Source: Caldicellulosiruptor morganii (GTDB lineage Bacteria > Bacillota > Thermoanaerobacteria > Caldicellulosiruptorales > Caldicellulosiruptoraceae). From it: 64,000 nucleotides of DNA. Positions 25,751-35,223 of this stretch are shown here, piece by piece. The position numbers and the translations under genes are program-made. Position 1 is the stretch's first letter. Each line of letters starts with the position of its first letter. The stretch spans positions 597,001 through 661,000 of the forward strand of contig NZ_CP113865.1 of NCBI RefSeq assembly GCF_026810225.1. Direction: 5' to 3'. Below the pieces are notes generated by a model. It saw only the letters and a list, made by a program, of their open reading frames with translations, was not told the origin of the DNA and made no database searches.

Positions 25751-25817
25751 GAGCTTTTGTGTTTTTGATAAAAAAGCGGGGGGCTTGTGTGCTAAATAAA
25801 AAAGAAAATACAAAAGA

Positions 25818-25846
25818 TAGGGCAGTAGAATGCCCTATTTTTTTTT
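25818..25846 (+). terminator. Terminator of the Spo0E-like gene
   Basis: TAGGGCA (25818-25824) and TGCCCTA (25831-25837) around GTAGAA, followed by eight or more T. Confidence 0.92.
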
Positions 25847-25852
25847 CTTTTA

Positions 25853-25881
25853 TTGAAGGATTTTTCAAATTGGTATAGAAT
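25853..25881 (+). promoter_or_regulatory. Promoter of the mraZ/dcw cluster
   Basis: TTGAAG (25853-25858), 17-bp spacer and TAGAAT (25876-25881). The predicted start point falls at the edge of the MraZ repeats. Confidence 0.6.
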
Positions 25882-25889
25882 ATTTTTAT

Positions 25890-25916
25890 AAAGTGGTGCA
25901 AAGTGGAGCAAAGTGG
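25890..25916 (+). promoter_or_regulatory. MraZ operator: three AAAGTGG repeats at 10-bp spacing
   Basis: AAAGTGG occurs at 25890-25896, 25900-25906 and 25910-25916, exactly one helical turn apart, between the -10 box and the mraZ ATG. MraZ proteins bind direct repeats of this kind (AAAGTG-type boxes in Mollicutes; GTGG/TGGG repeats elsewhere) as an oligomeric ring. This is therefore very probably the autoregulatory site of the division cluster. Confidence 0.88.
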
Positions 25917-25920
25917 TTGG

Positions 25921-26352
25921 ATGTTAATAGGTGAATACAAGCATGTGGTAGATAACAAAGGGAGAGTGACTTTGCCATCCAGGTTCAGAGAAGAACTGGG
26001 TGATAGATTTATTCTTACAAAAGGGCTTGATAACTGTCTTTTCGGGTATTCGCTCAAAGAGTGGGCAGTACTGGAAGAAAAGCTAAAGAAGTTGCCTCTT
26101 ACGAATAAAGAGGCAAGAGCTTTTTTGAGATTTTTCTTTGCGGGGGCATGTGAGTGCGAGGTTGATAGGCAGGGGAGAATTTTAATACCCCAGAATTTAA
26201 GAGAATATGCCAGCTTGCAAAAAGAGGTATTTATCATAGGTGTTATGACCAGAATAGAAATATGGAGTGAAGAAAACTGGAAGAGAGAAATGGCCGATGA
26301 GAGCCTTTCTGTTGAAAAGATTGCACAGAAAATGGAGGAACTCGGGATATAA
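25921..26352 (+). CDS. mraZ: Transcriptional regulator MraZ
   Basis: A 143-residue protein with two SpoVT/AbrB-like half-domains. The first is [20 protein letters not shown] (about residues 4-23) and the second [19 protein letters not shown] (about 78-96), each with the DxKGR/DRQGR-type turn that contacts DNA. It starts at ATG 25921, matching other MraZ proteins; the longer in-frame GTG at 25903 lies inside the operator repeats. First gene of the division and cell-wall cluster; it represses its own promoter in other bacteria. rsmH follows within 31 bp. Confidence 0.97.
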   Translation: MLIGEYKHVVDNKGRVTLPSRFREELGDRFILTKGLDNCLFGYSLKEWAVLEEKLKKLPLTNKEARAFLRFFFAGACECEVDRQGRILIPQNLREYASLQKEVFIIGVMTRIEIWSEENWKREMADESLSVEKIAQKMEELGI

Positions 26353-26382
26353 AAATTAAGAAGGCAAAAGGTGAATGCAGAT

Positions 26383-27306
26383 ATGTACGAACATATACCG
26401 GTTTTGCTTGAGGAATCAGTGTCATATCTGGTGACAGACCCTGATGGGATTTATGTTGATGCCACGTTTGGGCTCGGGGGACATTCAAAAAGAATACTGG
26501 AAAAACTATCAAACAAAGGTTTGCTTGTAGCAATAGATAGAGATAAAGAAGCAATTGAGATGGGCAAAGAAAAGTTTAAAGGTTGCAATAATATAAAGAT
26601 TGTTCACTCACCATTTTCAAAGTTGGATGAGGTTCTTGAATCTCTTGGGATTGACAGAATTGACGGGATACTATTTGACCTTGGCGTGTCATCTTTGCAG
26701 CTTGATAAAGAAGATAGGGGTTTTTCGTACAACAGCGACTCTTTCCTGGACATGAGGATGGACAGGACAAGTAAGCTTACTGCATTTGATGTTATCAATA
26801 ATTACCCCGAAAAGGAGTTAGAAAGAATTATAAGGGAATATGGTGAAGAGCGATATGCCAGAAGGATTGCAAATGAGATAGTAAAAAGAAGGCAGCAAAA
26901 GCCGATTGTGAGCACAGCAGAATTGAACCATTTGATAAACTCAATTGTTCCAAGACCAAAAGACGGGTCAAACCCTGCAAAAAGGACATTCCAGGCAATA
27001 AGGATTGAGGTAAACAACGAATTTGACGAGATAAAAACAGCACTTGAAAAGAGTCTGAGGTTTTTAAAAAGTGGAGGAAGGATTTGTGTTATATCTTTTC
27101 ATTCTCTTGAAGACAGAATAGTAAAAGAATTTTTTAAATACCACTCGCTTGAATGTGTATGTCCGAAGGATATACCGGTTTGTGTATGTGGCAAGAAGAA
27201 AGAACTCAATATACTCACTAAAAAGCCAATAACCCCTACCAAACAGGAGATTAAGAAGAACAAAAGAAGCCACAGTGCAAAGCTGAGAGTGGCTGAGAAG
27301 GTATGA
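26383..27306 (+). CDS. rsmH: 16S rRNA (cytosine-1402-N4)-methyltransferase RsmH
   Basis: About 307 residues. It starts MYEHIPVLLEESVSYL, with the SAM site VDATFGLGGHSKRIL (about residues 28-42), AIDRDKEAI, and the MraW signatures DGILFDLGVSSLQLD and RGFSYNSDSFLDMRMD. FQAIRIEVNNE and VISFHSLEDRIVKEFF complete the family pattern. It methylates C1402 of 16S rRNA at the P site. GTG 26371 is an alternative start; ATG 26383 fits the family and the AAGGTG site. Confidence 0.98.
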   Translation: MYEHIPVLLEESVSYLVTDPDGIYVDATFGLGGHSKRILEKLSNKGLLVAIDRDKEAIEMGKEKFKGCNNIKIVHSPFSKLDEVLESLGIDRIDGILFDLGVSSLQLDKEDRGFSYNSDSFLDMRMDRTSKLTAFDVINNYPEKELERIIREYGEERYARRIANEIVKRRQQKPIVSTAELNHLINSIVPRPKDGSNPAKRTFQAIRIEVNNEFDEIKTALEKSLRFLKSGGRICVISFHSLEDRIVKEFFKYHSLECVCPKDIPVCVCGKKKELNILTKKPITPTKQEIKKNKRSHSAKLRVAEKV

Positions 27307-27337
27307 ATAATATCATATAAGGGGGTTTTTATTTATT

Positions 27338-27829
27338 ATGGCAAGAGAAAATTTTGCTATTTATAACCACCAGTATTTAGAAGAGCTTGAAAGAAGGGAT
27401 CTTGAGCAAGAGATACTCAAAAAGAATGAATTGAGAAAAAAGATAGGACAGCAGAGAAAACTTGAAAAACTAAAATTGATAAGGCGACTTATGTTTGTAA
27501 GTTTATTCTGCTGTATCTCTATAATTCTCATGTGCGGGTATGTGAATATTACGGCAGAGAGGGCAAAACTTGCAAAACTTCAGAACGAGTTGAAATTCCA
27601 GAGCGACATAAATAAAGAACTAAAGCTTCAGATAGATGGTAAATTTACACTTTCTGAGATAGAAAAAATTGCCAAACAGAAATATTCAATGACCTATCCT
27701 GATTCATCGCAGATTATTTATGTGGCTGTTGACAGTAGTAGCAATAATAAGGTTTTAGCCAAAAAAGATAAGGCAAACTATAATAATAGAATCTTTTCAA
27801 TAATAAACTTTATTAAGAAATTGTTTTAA
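27338..27829 (+). CDS. ftsL: Cell division protein FtsL-like (septum formation initiator family)
   Basis: A 163-residue bitopic protein. There is a charged cytoplasmic N-terminus of about 45 residues, one membrane span (LMFVSLFCCISIILMCGYV), then a coiled-coil segment (ERAKLAKLQNELKFQSDINKE). The short FTLSEIEKIAKQKYSMTYPD motif is typical of FtsL/DivIC. It sits between rsmH and the PBP gene, the standard ftsL place. Sequence identity in this family is low, so the name rests on topology and position. GGGGG 8-10 bp before ATG 27338. Confidence 0.87.
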   Translation: MARENFAIYNHQYLEELERRDLEQEILKKNELRKKIGQQRKLEKLKLIRRLMFVSLFCCISIILMCGYVNITAERAKLAKLQNELKFQSDINKELKLQIDGKFTLSEIEKIAKQKYSMTYPDSSQIIYVAVDSSSNNKVLAKKDKANYNNRIFSIINFIKKLF

Positions 27830-27865
27830 ACCATCCATTTGTTTTTTTGTGGGGGTAACAGAAAC

Positions 27866-30025
27866 TTGAAAGAAGCATCAATCAGGTTGAAAAAAAGAGT
27901 TATATTTGTAATGGTGATATTTTTTTTAAGTTTCGTATTGCTTGCAGGAAGGCTTTCATACCTGCAGCTAATAAAAGGTGAAGACCTTAAGAAAAAGGCA
28001 TTTGCGCAGTGGACCAGAGAAAGACTTGTAGCCCCCAAAAGAGGGAGCATAGTTGACAGAAATGGCAAGATTCTGGCAATGTCGGTTACAGCAGAGACTG
28101 TTGTTGCAGCATTAAGTCAGGTAAAAGACAAAGAGTACACTGCAAAAGTACTTTCAAATATCCTGGGAATGGACTATGAGAAAATTCTGAAAAAACTCAA
28201 CACAAAAGGTGTCTCTGATGTGTACATAGCAAGAAACATAGATAAAGACAGGGCAAATAAAATAAGAAAATATGACCTGCCCGGGATTTATCTTACAGGT
28301 GGTACAAAAAGGGTGTATCCAAACGCAAATTTTTTATCCCAGGTACTTGGATTTACCGGAATAGATGATCAGGGTTTGGCCGGGCTTGAACTTTACTATG
28401 ACAGGTATTTAAGGGGGAGACCCGGTAGTATTGCCTCAGAGACTGATGCGAGTGGAAGGTCAGCACCATTTTCTGAGGAATTTTTTAAAAAACCGGTTGA
28501 TGGATATGACCTTATGCTTACAATTGACGAGACAATTCAGCACTTTGCAGAAAAATACGCTAAGAAAGCTCTGTACGATAATAAAGCAAAAAGTGTTACA
28601 ATCATAGTGGAGAAGGTCAAAACAGGAGAAATTTTAGCAATGACATCAAAACCTGATTTTGACCCAAATAAGCCGTTTGAGCTGATTTATAAAGATAGAT
28701 TTCCTGATTTTGATAAGCTCCCGCAGTCTGAGAAGATGAAAATTATTCAATCAATGTGGAGAAACAGGGCACTAAATGATGTATACGAGCCAGGTTCTAC
28801 GTTTAAGATTGTCACTGCAGCTGCAGGGTTTGAAGAGGGAGTTGTAAGTGAAAACTCTCAGTTTTACTGCAAAGGTTATGTAAAGGTAGCAAATGCCATA
28901 CTTAAATGCTGGCGATATTACAATCCACATGGCTCAGAAAATTTTGTGGAGGGCGTGCAAAACTCATGCAACCCCGTATTTATAGAAGTTGGGCAGAGGC
29001 TTGGCAAAGAGAAGCTTTATAAGTATATAGATCTATTTGGGTTCGGGAAAAAGACAGGGATTGACCTTCCGGGTGAGGCAAAGGGTATTGTCCAGCCTAT
29101 TAACAGGGTGGGACCGGTTGAACTTGCTACAATATCGTTCGGGCAGGGTATTTCAGCAACCCCTATTCAGGTAATCAGCATGATAAATGCTGTTGCCAAT
29201 GATGGTGTATGGGTACAGCCACATGTTGTTAAGGCTATTTATGACAGAGACAGGAGGTTAATAAAATCATTTGACAGCGTGCCAAAAAGGAAGGTTTTAA
29301 ACAGCAGCACTGCACGGAGGTTAAGAAACATTTTGCAGTCTGTTGTGACAAATGGTACTGGTCATAATGCATATCTTTTGGGTTACAGGGTTGCTGGCAA
29401 GACCGGTACATCGCAAAAGTATGATAAAACTAAAAAAAGGTATATAGCATCCTTTGGTGGGTTTGCCCCGGCTGATAATCCAGAGGTTTCAGTACTTGTG
29501 GTAATAGATGAGCCTGACCCTTCGCTTTACTATGGTGGGTTGATTGCGGCACCTGTTGCGCGTGACCTTCTGAATGATATTTTGAGATACCTTGAGGTGC
29601 AACCACAGTATACAGCTGATGAGCTAAAGCAGATTGAATTTTACAAAGAGTATATTGTACCAAATGCTGTTGGTATGGACATTGAAAATGCAAAAAAAGT
29701 GATCTCAAACAGCAAGTTCAATGTTAGGATAATAGGCAATGGCAGCAGTGTAGTTGACCAGGTGCCAAAGGCAGGGTTTATGCTAAAAGAGGGTTCAACC
29801 ATAGTTCTTTTTACTGAAAAGTTGCAAAGCCAGGATGTTGTAGTTCCCAGTGTGATAGGCTTTAGTATGCAGGATGCACAGAAAGTATTGACGGGCAATA
29901 TGCTGAATATAAAAATAAAAGGGATAAAGGGAAAAGCTATAAGGCAAAGCCCACAGCCGGGCACAAAAGTTTTGGTTGGCTCCATTGTTGAAGTTGAATT
30001 TGCCGACAGAGAGAATGCCGAATAG
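27866..30025 (+). CDS. Class B penicillin-binding protein (FtsI/PBP2B type) with two PASTA domains
   Basis: About 719 residues. N-terminal membrane anchor (VIFVMVIFFLSFVLLAGRL), a dimerisation domain with RGSIVDRNGKILA, and a transpeptidase domain. The active-site motifs are STFK (EPGSTFKIV), S-C-N (QNSCNPVF) and KTGTS. Two PASTA repeats follow, each starting VxPxxxGMxxxxA (about residues 595-650 and 660-715). Two PASTA domains are as in B. subtilis PBP2B; SpoVD has one, so the septal division enzyme is the better reading. TTG 27866 is chosen because GGGGGT at 27851-27856 is 9 bp upstream. Confidence 0.93.
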   Translation: MKEASIRLKKRVIFVMVIFFLSFVLLAGRLSYLQLIKGEDLKKKAFAQWTRERLVAPKRGSIVDRNGKILAMSVTAETVVAALSQVKDKEYTAKVLSNILGMDYEKILKKLNTKGVSDVYIARNIDKDRANKIRKYDLPGIYLTGGTKRVYPNANFLSQVLGFTGIDDQGLAGLELYYDRYLRGRPGSIASETDASGRSAPFSEEFFKKPVDGYDLMLTIDETIQHFAEKYAKKALYDNKAKSVTIIVEKVKTGEILAMTSKPDFDPNKPFELIYKDRFPDFDKLPQSEKMKIIQSMWRNRALNDVYEPGSTFKIVTAAAGFEEGVVSENSQFYCKGYVKVANAILKCWRYYNPHGSENFVEGVQNSCNPVFIEVGQRLGKEKLYKYIDLFGFGKKTGIDLPGEAKGIVQPINRVGPVELATISFGQGISATPIQVISMINAVANDGVWVQPHVVKAIYDRDRRLIKSFDSVPKRKVLNSSTARRLRNILQSVVTNGTGHNAYLLGYRVAGKTGTSQKYDKTKKRYIASFGGFAPADNPEVSVLVVIDEPDPSLYYGGLIAAPVARDLLNDILRYLEVQPQYTADELKQIEFYKEYIVPNAVGMDIENAKKVISNSKFNVRIIGNGSSVVDQVPKAGFMLKEGSTIVLFTEKLQSQDVVVPSVIGFSMQDAQKVLTGNMLNIKIKGIKGKAIRQSPQPGTKVLVGSIVEVEFADRENAE

Positions 30026-30055
30026 AAGATTTATTGAGCAAGAGGTGACTTTGAG

Positions 30056-31516
30056 GTGAAATTGAGTAAGCTAATAGAAGGTCTGGATATTATCAGGACA
30101 AATATACAGGATTTTGATCAGGATATAAAAGATATTGCTTATAATTCAAAGAATGTAGAGGATGGCTTTGCATTTGTATGCATAAAGGGATTTAAAACGG
30201 ATGGTCATGAATATATAGATGAAGCTATAAAAAGAGGTGCAAGACTTATAGTTGTTGATGAGTTTTATGACACATCCAGGCTTGAGGATAAAATACCTTT
30301 TATAAAAACATCAAACACAAGAAGAGCTCTTGCAATTATTTCTGCTAACTTTTTTGGTCATCCTTCAAAAGAGTTTTTGCTCATCGGTGTGACAGGGACA
30401 AATGGCAAGGCATCAACAACCTTTATGATAAAATCAATCCTTGGACAGAGTGGTCATAAAGTTGGGCTTATTGGAACAGTTAAGAACATGATAGGGGAAA
30501 AAGAAATAGAGGCAAAACACACAACACCCGAGTCTTATGATTTACAGAAACTGTTTTTTGAGATGAAAAAAGAAAATGTGGACAGTGTTGTGATGGAAGT
30601 ATCATCACATTCGCTTGAACTGCATCGTGTGGATGGTTGTGACTTTGATGTTGGAGTGTTTACCAATCTTACTCAGGACCATCTTGATTTTCACCAGACG
30701 ATGGAAAACTATTTTGCTGCGAAGTTGAAGCTTTTTAAAATGAGTAAAAAAAGAGTTGTGAACATTGACGATGAATGGGGAAGAAAGATTGCAAGTATAT
30801 ACCCTGATTCTGTGACATATTCTAAAGAAAATGGTGGGGATGTAGTTGCAAAGAATATAAAACTTTTTGTCAACAAAAACCAGTTTGAGCTCTGGCACAA
30901 AGATCAGAGTGTATCTGTTACTCTTTCCATTCCCGGTATTTTTTCAATATACAATGCACTGGCAGCATCAGCCTGTGCAGTTTCACTTGGAATGGATCTG
31001 AAGACCATTAAAGAAGGGCTTGAAGCTTTAAAGGCAATACCCGGCAGGTTTGAGATAGTTGAGTCAAACGATAGGTTTACAGTGGTGATTGATTATGCAT
31101 ACACCTCCGACGGACTTTTAAATTTAATGAAAACTGTGGATGAGGTTGCAAAGGGAAGGAAGGTTCTTCTTTTTGGCTGTGGAGGGGACAGGGACAGGGC
31201 AAAACGACCTGTTATGGGTGAAATTGCCGGAAAAATGGCTGACTTTGTGATTGTAACCTCTGACAATCCACGCACGGAGGATCCTATTAAAATCATAGAG
31301 GATATACTTGTGGGCTTGCAAAAGACAAATGTCGAATACGTGGTTATTCCGGACAGATATGAGGCAATCAAATATGCTTTGCAGAATGCAAGAGAGAACG
31401 ACTTTATTGTTCTTGCTGGAAAGGGGCATGAAAATTACCAGATTTTAAAAGACAGAACCATTCACTTTGATGAGAGAGAGGTTGTGAAAAATATCCTGGA
31501 GGAACTCAAGGGATGA
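30056..31516 (+). CDS. murE: UDP-MurNAc-L-Ala-D-Glu:meso-diaminopimelate ligase
   Basis: A 486-residue Mur ligase adding the third stem-peptide residue. The specificity loop DNPRTEDP (about residues 403-410) is the meso-DAP type, which agrees with the lysA (DAP decarboxylase) gene at 42.4 kb. The carbamylated-lysine region and EVSSHSL are normal. One oddity: the P-loop reads GTNGKASTT, with Ala119 where almost all Mur ligases have the Mg/phosphate-binding Thr (GTNGKTTTT). MurF and MurD in this window have the normal Thr. GTG start with GAGGTG 8 bp upstream. The stop overlaps murF. Confidence 0.96.
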   Translation: MKLSKLIEGLDIIRTNIQDFDQDIKDIAYNSKNVEDGFAFVCIKGFKTDGHEYIDEAIKRGARLIVVDEFYDTSRLEDKIPFIKTSNTRRALAIISANFFGHPSKEFLLIGVTGTNGKASTTFMIKSILGQSGHKVGLIGTVKNMIGEKEIEAKHTTPESYDLQKLFFEMKKENVDSVVMEVSSHSLELHRVDGCDFDVGVFTNLTQDHLDFHQTMENYFAAKLKLFKMSKKRVVNIDDEWGRKIASIYPDSVTYSKENGGDVVAKNIKLFVNKNQFELWHKDQSVSVTLSIPGIFSIYNALAASACAVSLGMDLKTIKEGLEALKAIPGRFEIVESNDRFTVVIDYAYTSDGLLNLMKTVDEVAKGRKVLLFGCGGDRDRAKRPVMGEIAGKMADFVIVTSDNPRTEDPIKIIEDILVGLQKTNVEYVVIPDRYEAIKYALQNARENDFIVLAGKGHENYQILKDRTIHFDEREVVKNILEELKG

Positions 31517-32862
31517 GCCTTTTTTTGAGCGAGATAGGGAGAATATTAAATGCTACGGTTGAAAATTTCAAGGAAGATATATTAATAGAAAGCTTTTCTA
31601 TTAATAGCAAAGATATTAGAAAAAATGCAATGTTTATTCCTTTGAAAGGTAACAGATTTGACGGTCATGATTTTATTGACCAGGCAATTGACAATGGTGC
31701 ACTTTGCTTTCTTACACAGAAAGATGTAATAGCAAAGAAAGATTGTCCTTACTTGAAGGTTGACGATACATTAAAAGCTATGCAAAATCTGGCTTGTGCT
31801 TACAGAGAAAAAAGAAAAGACCTTGTTGTGATTGGAATCACGGGAAGCGTTGGCAAGACAACAACAAAGGAGTATATATACAACGTGCTGAGTACCACCT
31901 ACAATACATACAAAAATCAGGGAAATTACAATAATCATATAGGTCTTCCATATTCTATTCTGAATATTCCGGATAAAACAGAAATAGCAGTCCTGGAGAT
32001 GGGTATGAGCAATTTTGGTGAAATATCTTTTCTTTCAAAAATATCAAAACCTGATATAGGAGTAATTACCAATATTGGAGTGGCACATATTGAGAATCTC
32101 AAAACAAGGTATAATATCTTTCTTGCTAAATCTGAGATACAGGATGGTATGCCAAGCAGTAGCTTGCTTGTCATAAACAATGATAATGATATTTTACATT
32201 CCCATAGAAATGAGCTCAAAAGAAGGGTTGTAACCATTGGGATTGAAAATGATTCTGATTTTATGGCAAAGGACATTCAAAAAGCGGCAAATGGATTTTA
32301 TTTTGTTGTGGACAGTTATAAATACTTTATTGAGACCTTCAACTTTCATGACATATACAATTCACTTTTTGCAATTGCAGTTGGCATAATTTTGGGAATT
32401 GACAGAGAAGCAATTGCACAAGGGATAATGAAGAAAGATGGGCTTAAAAGAAGGTTTGAGGTGATAAAAAAGGGTGATATTACAGTTATTGATGATACCT
32501 ACAATGCAAGTACACATTCAATGATTTCTGCAATAGATAGTGTATGTAATTTTGAGGGCAAAAAGATATTGGTGCTTGGCGATATGCTGGAACTTGGCAG
32601 TCTCTCCGAACAGGAACACAGAAAGGTTGGCAGTTACATAGTTACAAAACCGATTGATGTTGTTATCTGCACGGGTCAGGATGCCTTTTATATATTTGAC
32701 CAGGTGAGAAAGAACGAAAAAATTAAATCATATTTTGTATCAAAAGAAGAGTGTCTTGATATTCTTCAAAAAGAGCTTGAAGGGGGATCGGTTGTCCTGT
32801 TTAAAGCATCAAGAGGTGTAAAGCTTGATGAACTTGTAGATAACTTTCTCAGGGGGCTTTGA
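31513..32862 (+). CDS. murF: UDP-MurNAc-tripeptide:D-Ala-D-Ala ligase
   Basis: A 449-residue Mur ligase that completes the UDP-MurNAc pentapeptide. P-loop [15 protein letters not shown] (about residues 109-123), [13 protein letters not shown] and the MurF-typical [10 protein letters not shown], then DDTYNAS in the C-terminal domain. ATG 31513 overlaps the murE stop (ATGA), and its own stop is 2 bp before the mraY start, so murE-murF-mraY are tightly coupled. Confidence 0.97.
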   Translation: MSLFLSEIGRILNATVENFKEDILIESFSINSKDIRKNAMFIPLKGNRFDGHDFIDQAIDNGALCFLTQKDVIAKKDCPYLKVDDTLKAMQNLACAYREKRKDLVVIGITGSVGKTTTKEYIYNVLSTTYNTYKNQGNYNNHIGLPYSILNIPDKTEIAVLEMGMSNFGEISFLSKISKPDIGVITNIGVAHIENLKTRYNIFLAKSEIQDGMPSSSLLVINNDNDILHSHRNELKRRVVTIGIENDSDFMAKDIQKAANGFYFVVDSYKYFIETFNFHDIYNSLFAIAVGIILGIDREAIAQGIMKKDGLKRRFEVIKKGDITVIDDTYNASTHSMISAIDSVCNFEGKKILVLGDMLELGSLSEQEHRKVGSYIVTKPIDVVICTGQDAFYIFDQVRKNEKIKSYFVSKEECLDILQKELEGGSVVLFKASRGVKLDELVDNFLRGL

Positions 32863-32864
32863 AA

Positions 32865-33821
32865 ATGCTTGACATTGATACAATACTGGCAATTATAATC
32901 TCATTTTTGATAATTCTAATTGTTATGCCAGTTGCAATTCCGTTTTTAAGATACTTAAAATGCGGGCAGGTTGTCCGTGATGATGGACCACAGACACATC
33001 ATAAAAAAAGCGGTACTCCTACAATGGGCGGAATTATAATTTTTTTAAGTATTTTGATAACTTCATTGATTTTTTACAGAAAATATCCACAAATAGGAGC
33101 ACCGCTTGCCTGTGCATCCGCGTTTGGACTGATCGGGTTTATTGATGACTTTATAAAGGTTGTTTTAAAAAGGTCACTGGGTTTGCGTGCACGTGAAAAG
33201 TTGGTTTTGCAATTTTTGATCAGTATAACATTTTTATATTTTGTTCAAAGGTATCTGGGCACTGATGTGTATATACCGATTTTAAACAGATATGTAGATT
33301 TGAAATGGACATATGTACCTGTAATGTCCACTTTGATGGTATTTACTGTAAATGCCGTAAATCTTACAGACGGGCTTGACGGACTTGCAAGCGGGGTTAC
33401 TTTCATTGTTGGTCTGTTTCTGGCTATTATTTCAATCTTTTTTCAAAAACATGACATGGCAATCTTTAGCGGTGCTATTGTTGGAAGTTGTTTGGGGTTT
33501 TTAAGATATAATGCGTATCCTGCAATGGTTTTTATGGGTGATACAGGGTCGCTTATGCTTGGTGGGGCAGTTTTCGCAGTGGCTGTGATGTTAAAACAGC
33601 CTGTTCTGGTAATGATTATAGGTGGGTTTTATATCATAGAGGCACTTTCTGTCATATTGCAGGTAATATACTACAAGCTTACAAAGAGGCGACTATTCAG
33701 GATGGCACCTTTGCATCATCACTTTGAGCTTTTAGGATGGGATGAGGCGAAGGTTGTTGTTGTGTTCTGGATATTTACAGTTATATTCTGCTTGGTGGCT
33801 CTGGCAGTTATACAAATATAA
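32865..33821 (+). CDS. mraY: Phospho-MurNAc-pentapeptide translocase MraY
   Basis: A 318-residue polytopic membrane enzyme that makes lipid I on undecaprenyl phosphate. Signatures are [14 protein letters not shown] (about residues 43-56), the aspartates in [33 protein letters not shown], and the HHHFE loop near the C-terminus ([11 protein letters not shown]). About ten hydrophobic spans. Start ATG 32865, with GGGGG 9 bp upstream at the end of murF. Confidence 0.98.
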   Translation: MLDIDTILAIIISFLIILIVMPVAIPFLRYLKCGQVVRDDGPQTHHKKSGTPTMGGIIIFLSILITSLIFYRKYPQIGAPLACASAFGLIGFIDDFIKVVLKRSLGLRAREKLVLQFLISITFLYFVQRYLGTDVYIPILNRYVDLKWTYVPVMSTLMVFTVNAVNLTDGLDGLASGVTFIVGLFLAIISIFFQKHDMAIFSGAIVGSCLGFLRYNAYPAMVFMGDTGSLMLGGAVFAVAVMLKQPVLVMIIGGFYIIEALSVILQVIYYKLTKRRLFRMAPLHHHFELLGWDEAKVVVVFWIFTVIFCLVALAVIQI

Positions 33822-33838
33822 AACTGGAGGTTTTAAAA

Positions 33839-35200
33839 TTGGATTTAAACAAAAAAAATGTTCTGGTGGTTGGGCTTGGCAAAAGTGGAATATCATCGGC
33901 AAGGTTTTTAAAAAAACATGGAGCTTACGTTATCGGTTTTGATGAAAAAAGAGAGGATGAGTTAAAGGCTGAAGATGTAAAGGTTTTACATCAATTTACA
34001 GATGAACTCTTTTTTGAAGATTTGCCGGATAGCATTTTGGACAAAGTAAACATGGTTGTTGTAAGTCCTGGTGTGCCGCTTACAAAGAGATATATTCTGT
34101 TTGCTCACAAAAGGGGAATAGAGATAATCGGTGAGATGGAGCTTGCGTACAGGTTTTGTAAGAGTAAAAACATAGTTGCAATAACAGGGACAAACGGGAA
34201 AACAACAACAACCACACTTGTAGGAAAAATTCTACAGGAAGTTTACAGTGATGTGGTTGTGTGTGGCAACATAGGTGTGCCGTTTATTGATTGTATAGAA
34301 AGCACAGGTGCTGAAACCATTTTTGTTATTGAAGTTTCAAGTTTTCAGTTGGAGACAATAAAATATTTCAAACCTAAGGTTGGGTGTATTTTGAACATAA
34401 CGCCTGATCATCTAAACAGACATGCAAACATGGAAAACTATATAAAAGCAAAAATGAGGATATTTGAAAATATTGATGAAGAAGGGTTTACTGTTCTCAA
34501 TATGGACAACAATATCACAAGAGACTTGATTGGAGATGCAAAAGGAACGCCTATAATCTTTTCGAAAAGTAAGCTGGATAATGAGAATGGTGTTTTTGTT
34601 GATGGAGATTATATCTACTTTAGCTTCAATGGTAAAAAGGAAAAGGTGATGAATAAAAATGATATATTCATTCCGGGTGAGCACAATTTAGAAAATGCTA
34701 TTGCTGCAATTGCATGTGCACTGCCTTTTGGCATTGAGGCAGGCATTTTTGAAAGGGTGCTGAAAGAGTTCAGAGGGGTTGAGCACAGGATAGAGTTTGT
34801 TAGAGAAATAAATGGAGTTAAATTCTATAACGACTCAAAGGGTACCAACACCGATGCAGCTATGAGAGCTTTGAATGCTTTTAGCTCACCAATAATTCTG
34901 ATTGCGGGCGGTTATGATAAAGGGGAAAGCTTTGAGAAATTTGCAAAACTGATTTCGCAAAAGGTCAGGAAGGTGTTTTTACTTGGGCAGACAAGCCAGA
35001 AGATAGCAAAAGAATTACAGAAGGCAGGATACTCTAATTTTGAGTTTGTAGAAGATTTGAAAGAGGCTGTTGTAAAAAGCTACAGAGAAGCAAAAGAGGG
35101 AGATATAGTTTTGCTGTCGCCTGCATGTGCGAGCTGGGATATGTTTGAAAACTATGAACAAAGAGGAAGACTTTTCAAACAATATGTGAATGAACTTTGA
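33839..35200 (+). CDS. murD: UDP-MurNAc-L-alanine:D-glutamate ligase
   Basis: A 453-residue Mur ligase. N-terminal Rossmann domain (VLVVGLGKSGISSARFL), P-loop ITGTNGKTTTTTLV (about residues 113-126), EVSSFQLE, NITPDHLNRH, and the C-terminal DSKGTNTDAA and LLSPACASWDMF. TTG start with GGAGG 8-10 bp upstream. It lies between mraY and ftsW, its usual place. murC and murB are not in this window. Confidence 0.97.
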   Translation: MDLNKKNVLVVGLGKSGISSARFLKKHGAYVIGFDEKREDELKAEDVKVLHQFTDELFFEDLPDSILDKVNMVVVSPGVPLTKRYILFAHKRGIEIIGEMELAYRFCKSKNIVAITGTNGKTTTTTLVGKILQEVYSDVVVCGNIGVPFIDCIESTGAETIFVIEVSSFQLETIKYFKPKVGCILNITPDHLNRHANMENYIKAKMRIFENIDEEGFTVLNMDNNITRDLIGDAKGTPIIFSKSKLDNENGVFVDGDYIYFSFNGKKEKVMNKNDIFIPGEHNLENAIAAIACALPFGIEAGIFERVLKEFRGVEHRIEFVREINGVKFYNDSKGTNTDAAMRALNAFSSPIILIAGGYDKGESFEKFAKLISQKVRKVFLLGQTSQKIAKELQKAGYSNFEFVEDLKEAVVKSYREAKEGDIVLLSPACASWDMFENYEQRGRLFKQYVNEL

Positions 35201-35223
35201 GACTATTTGTGGGATGTGGAAAA

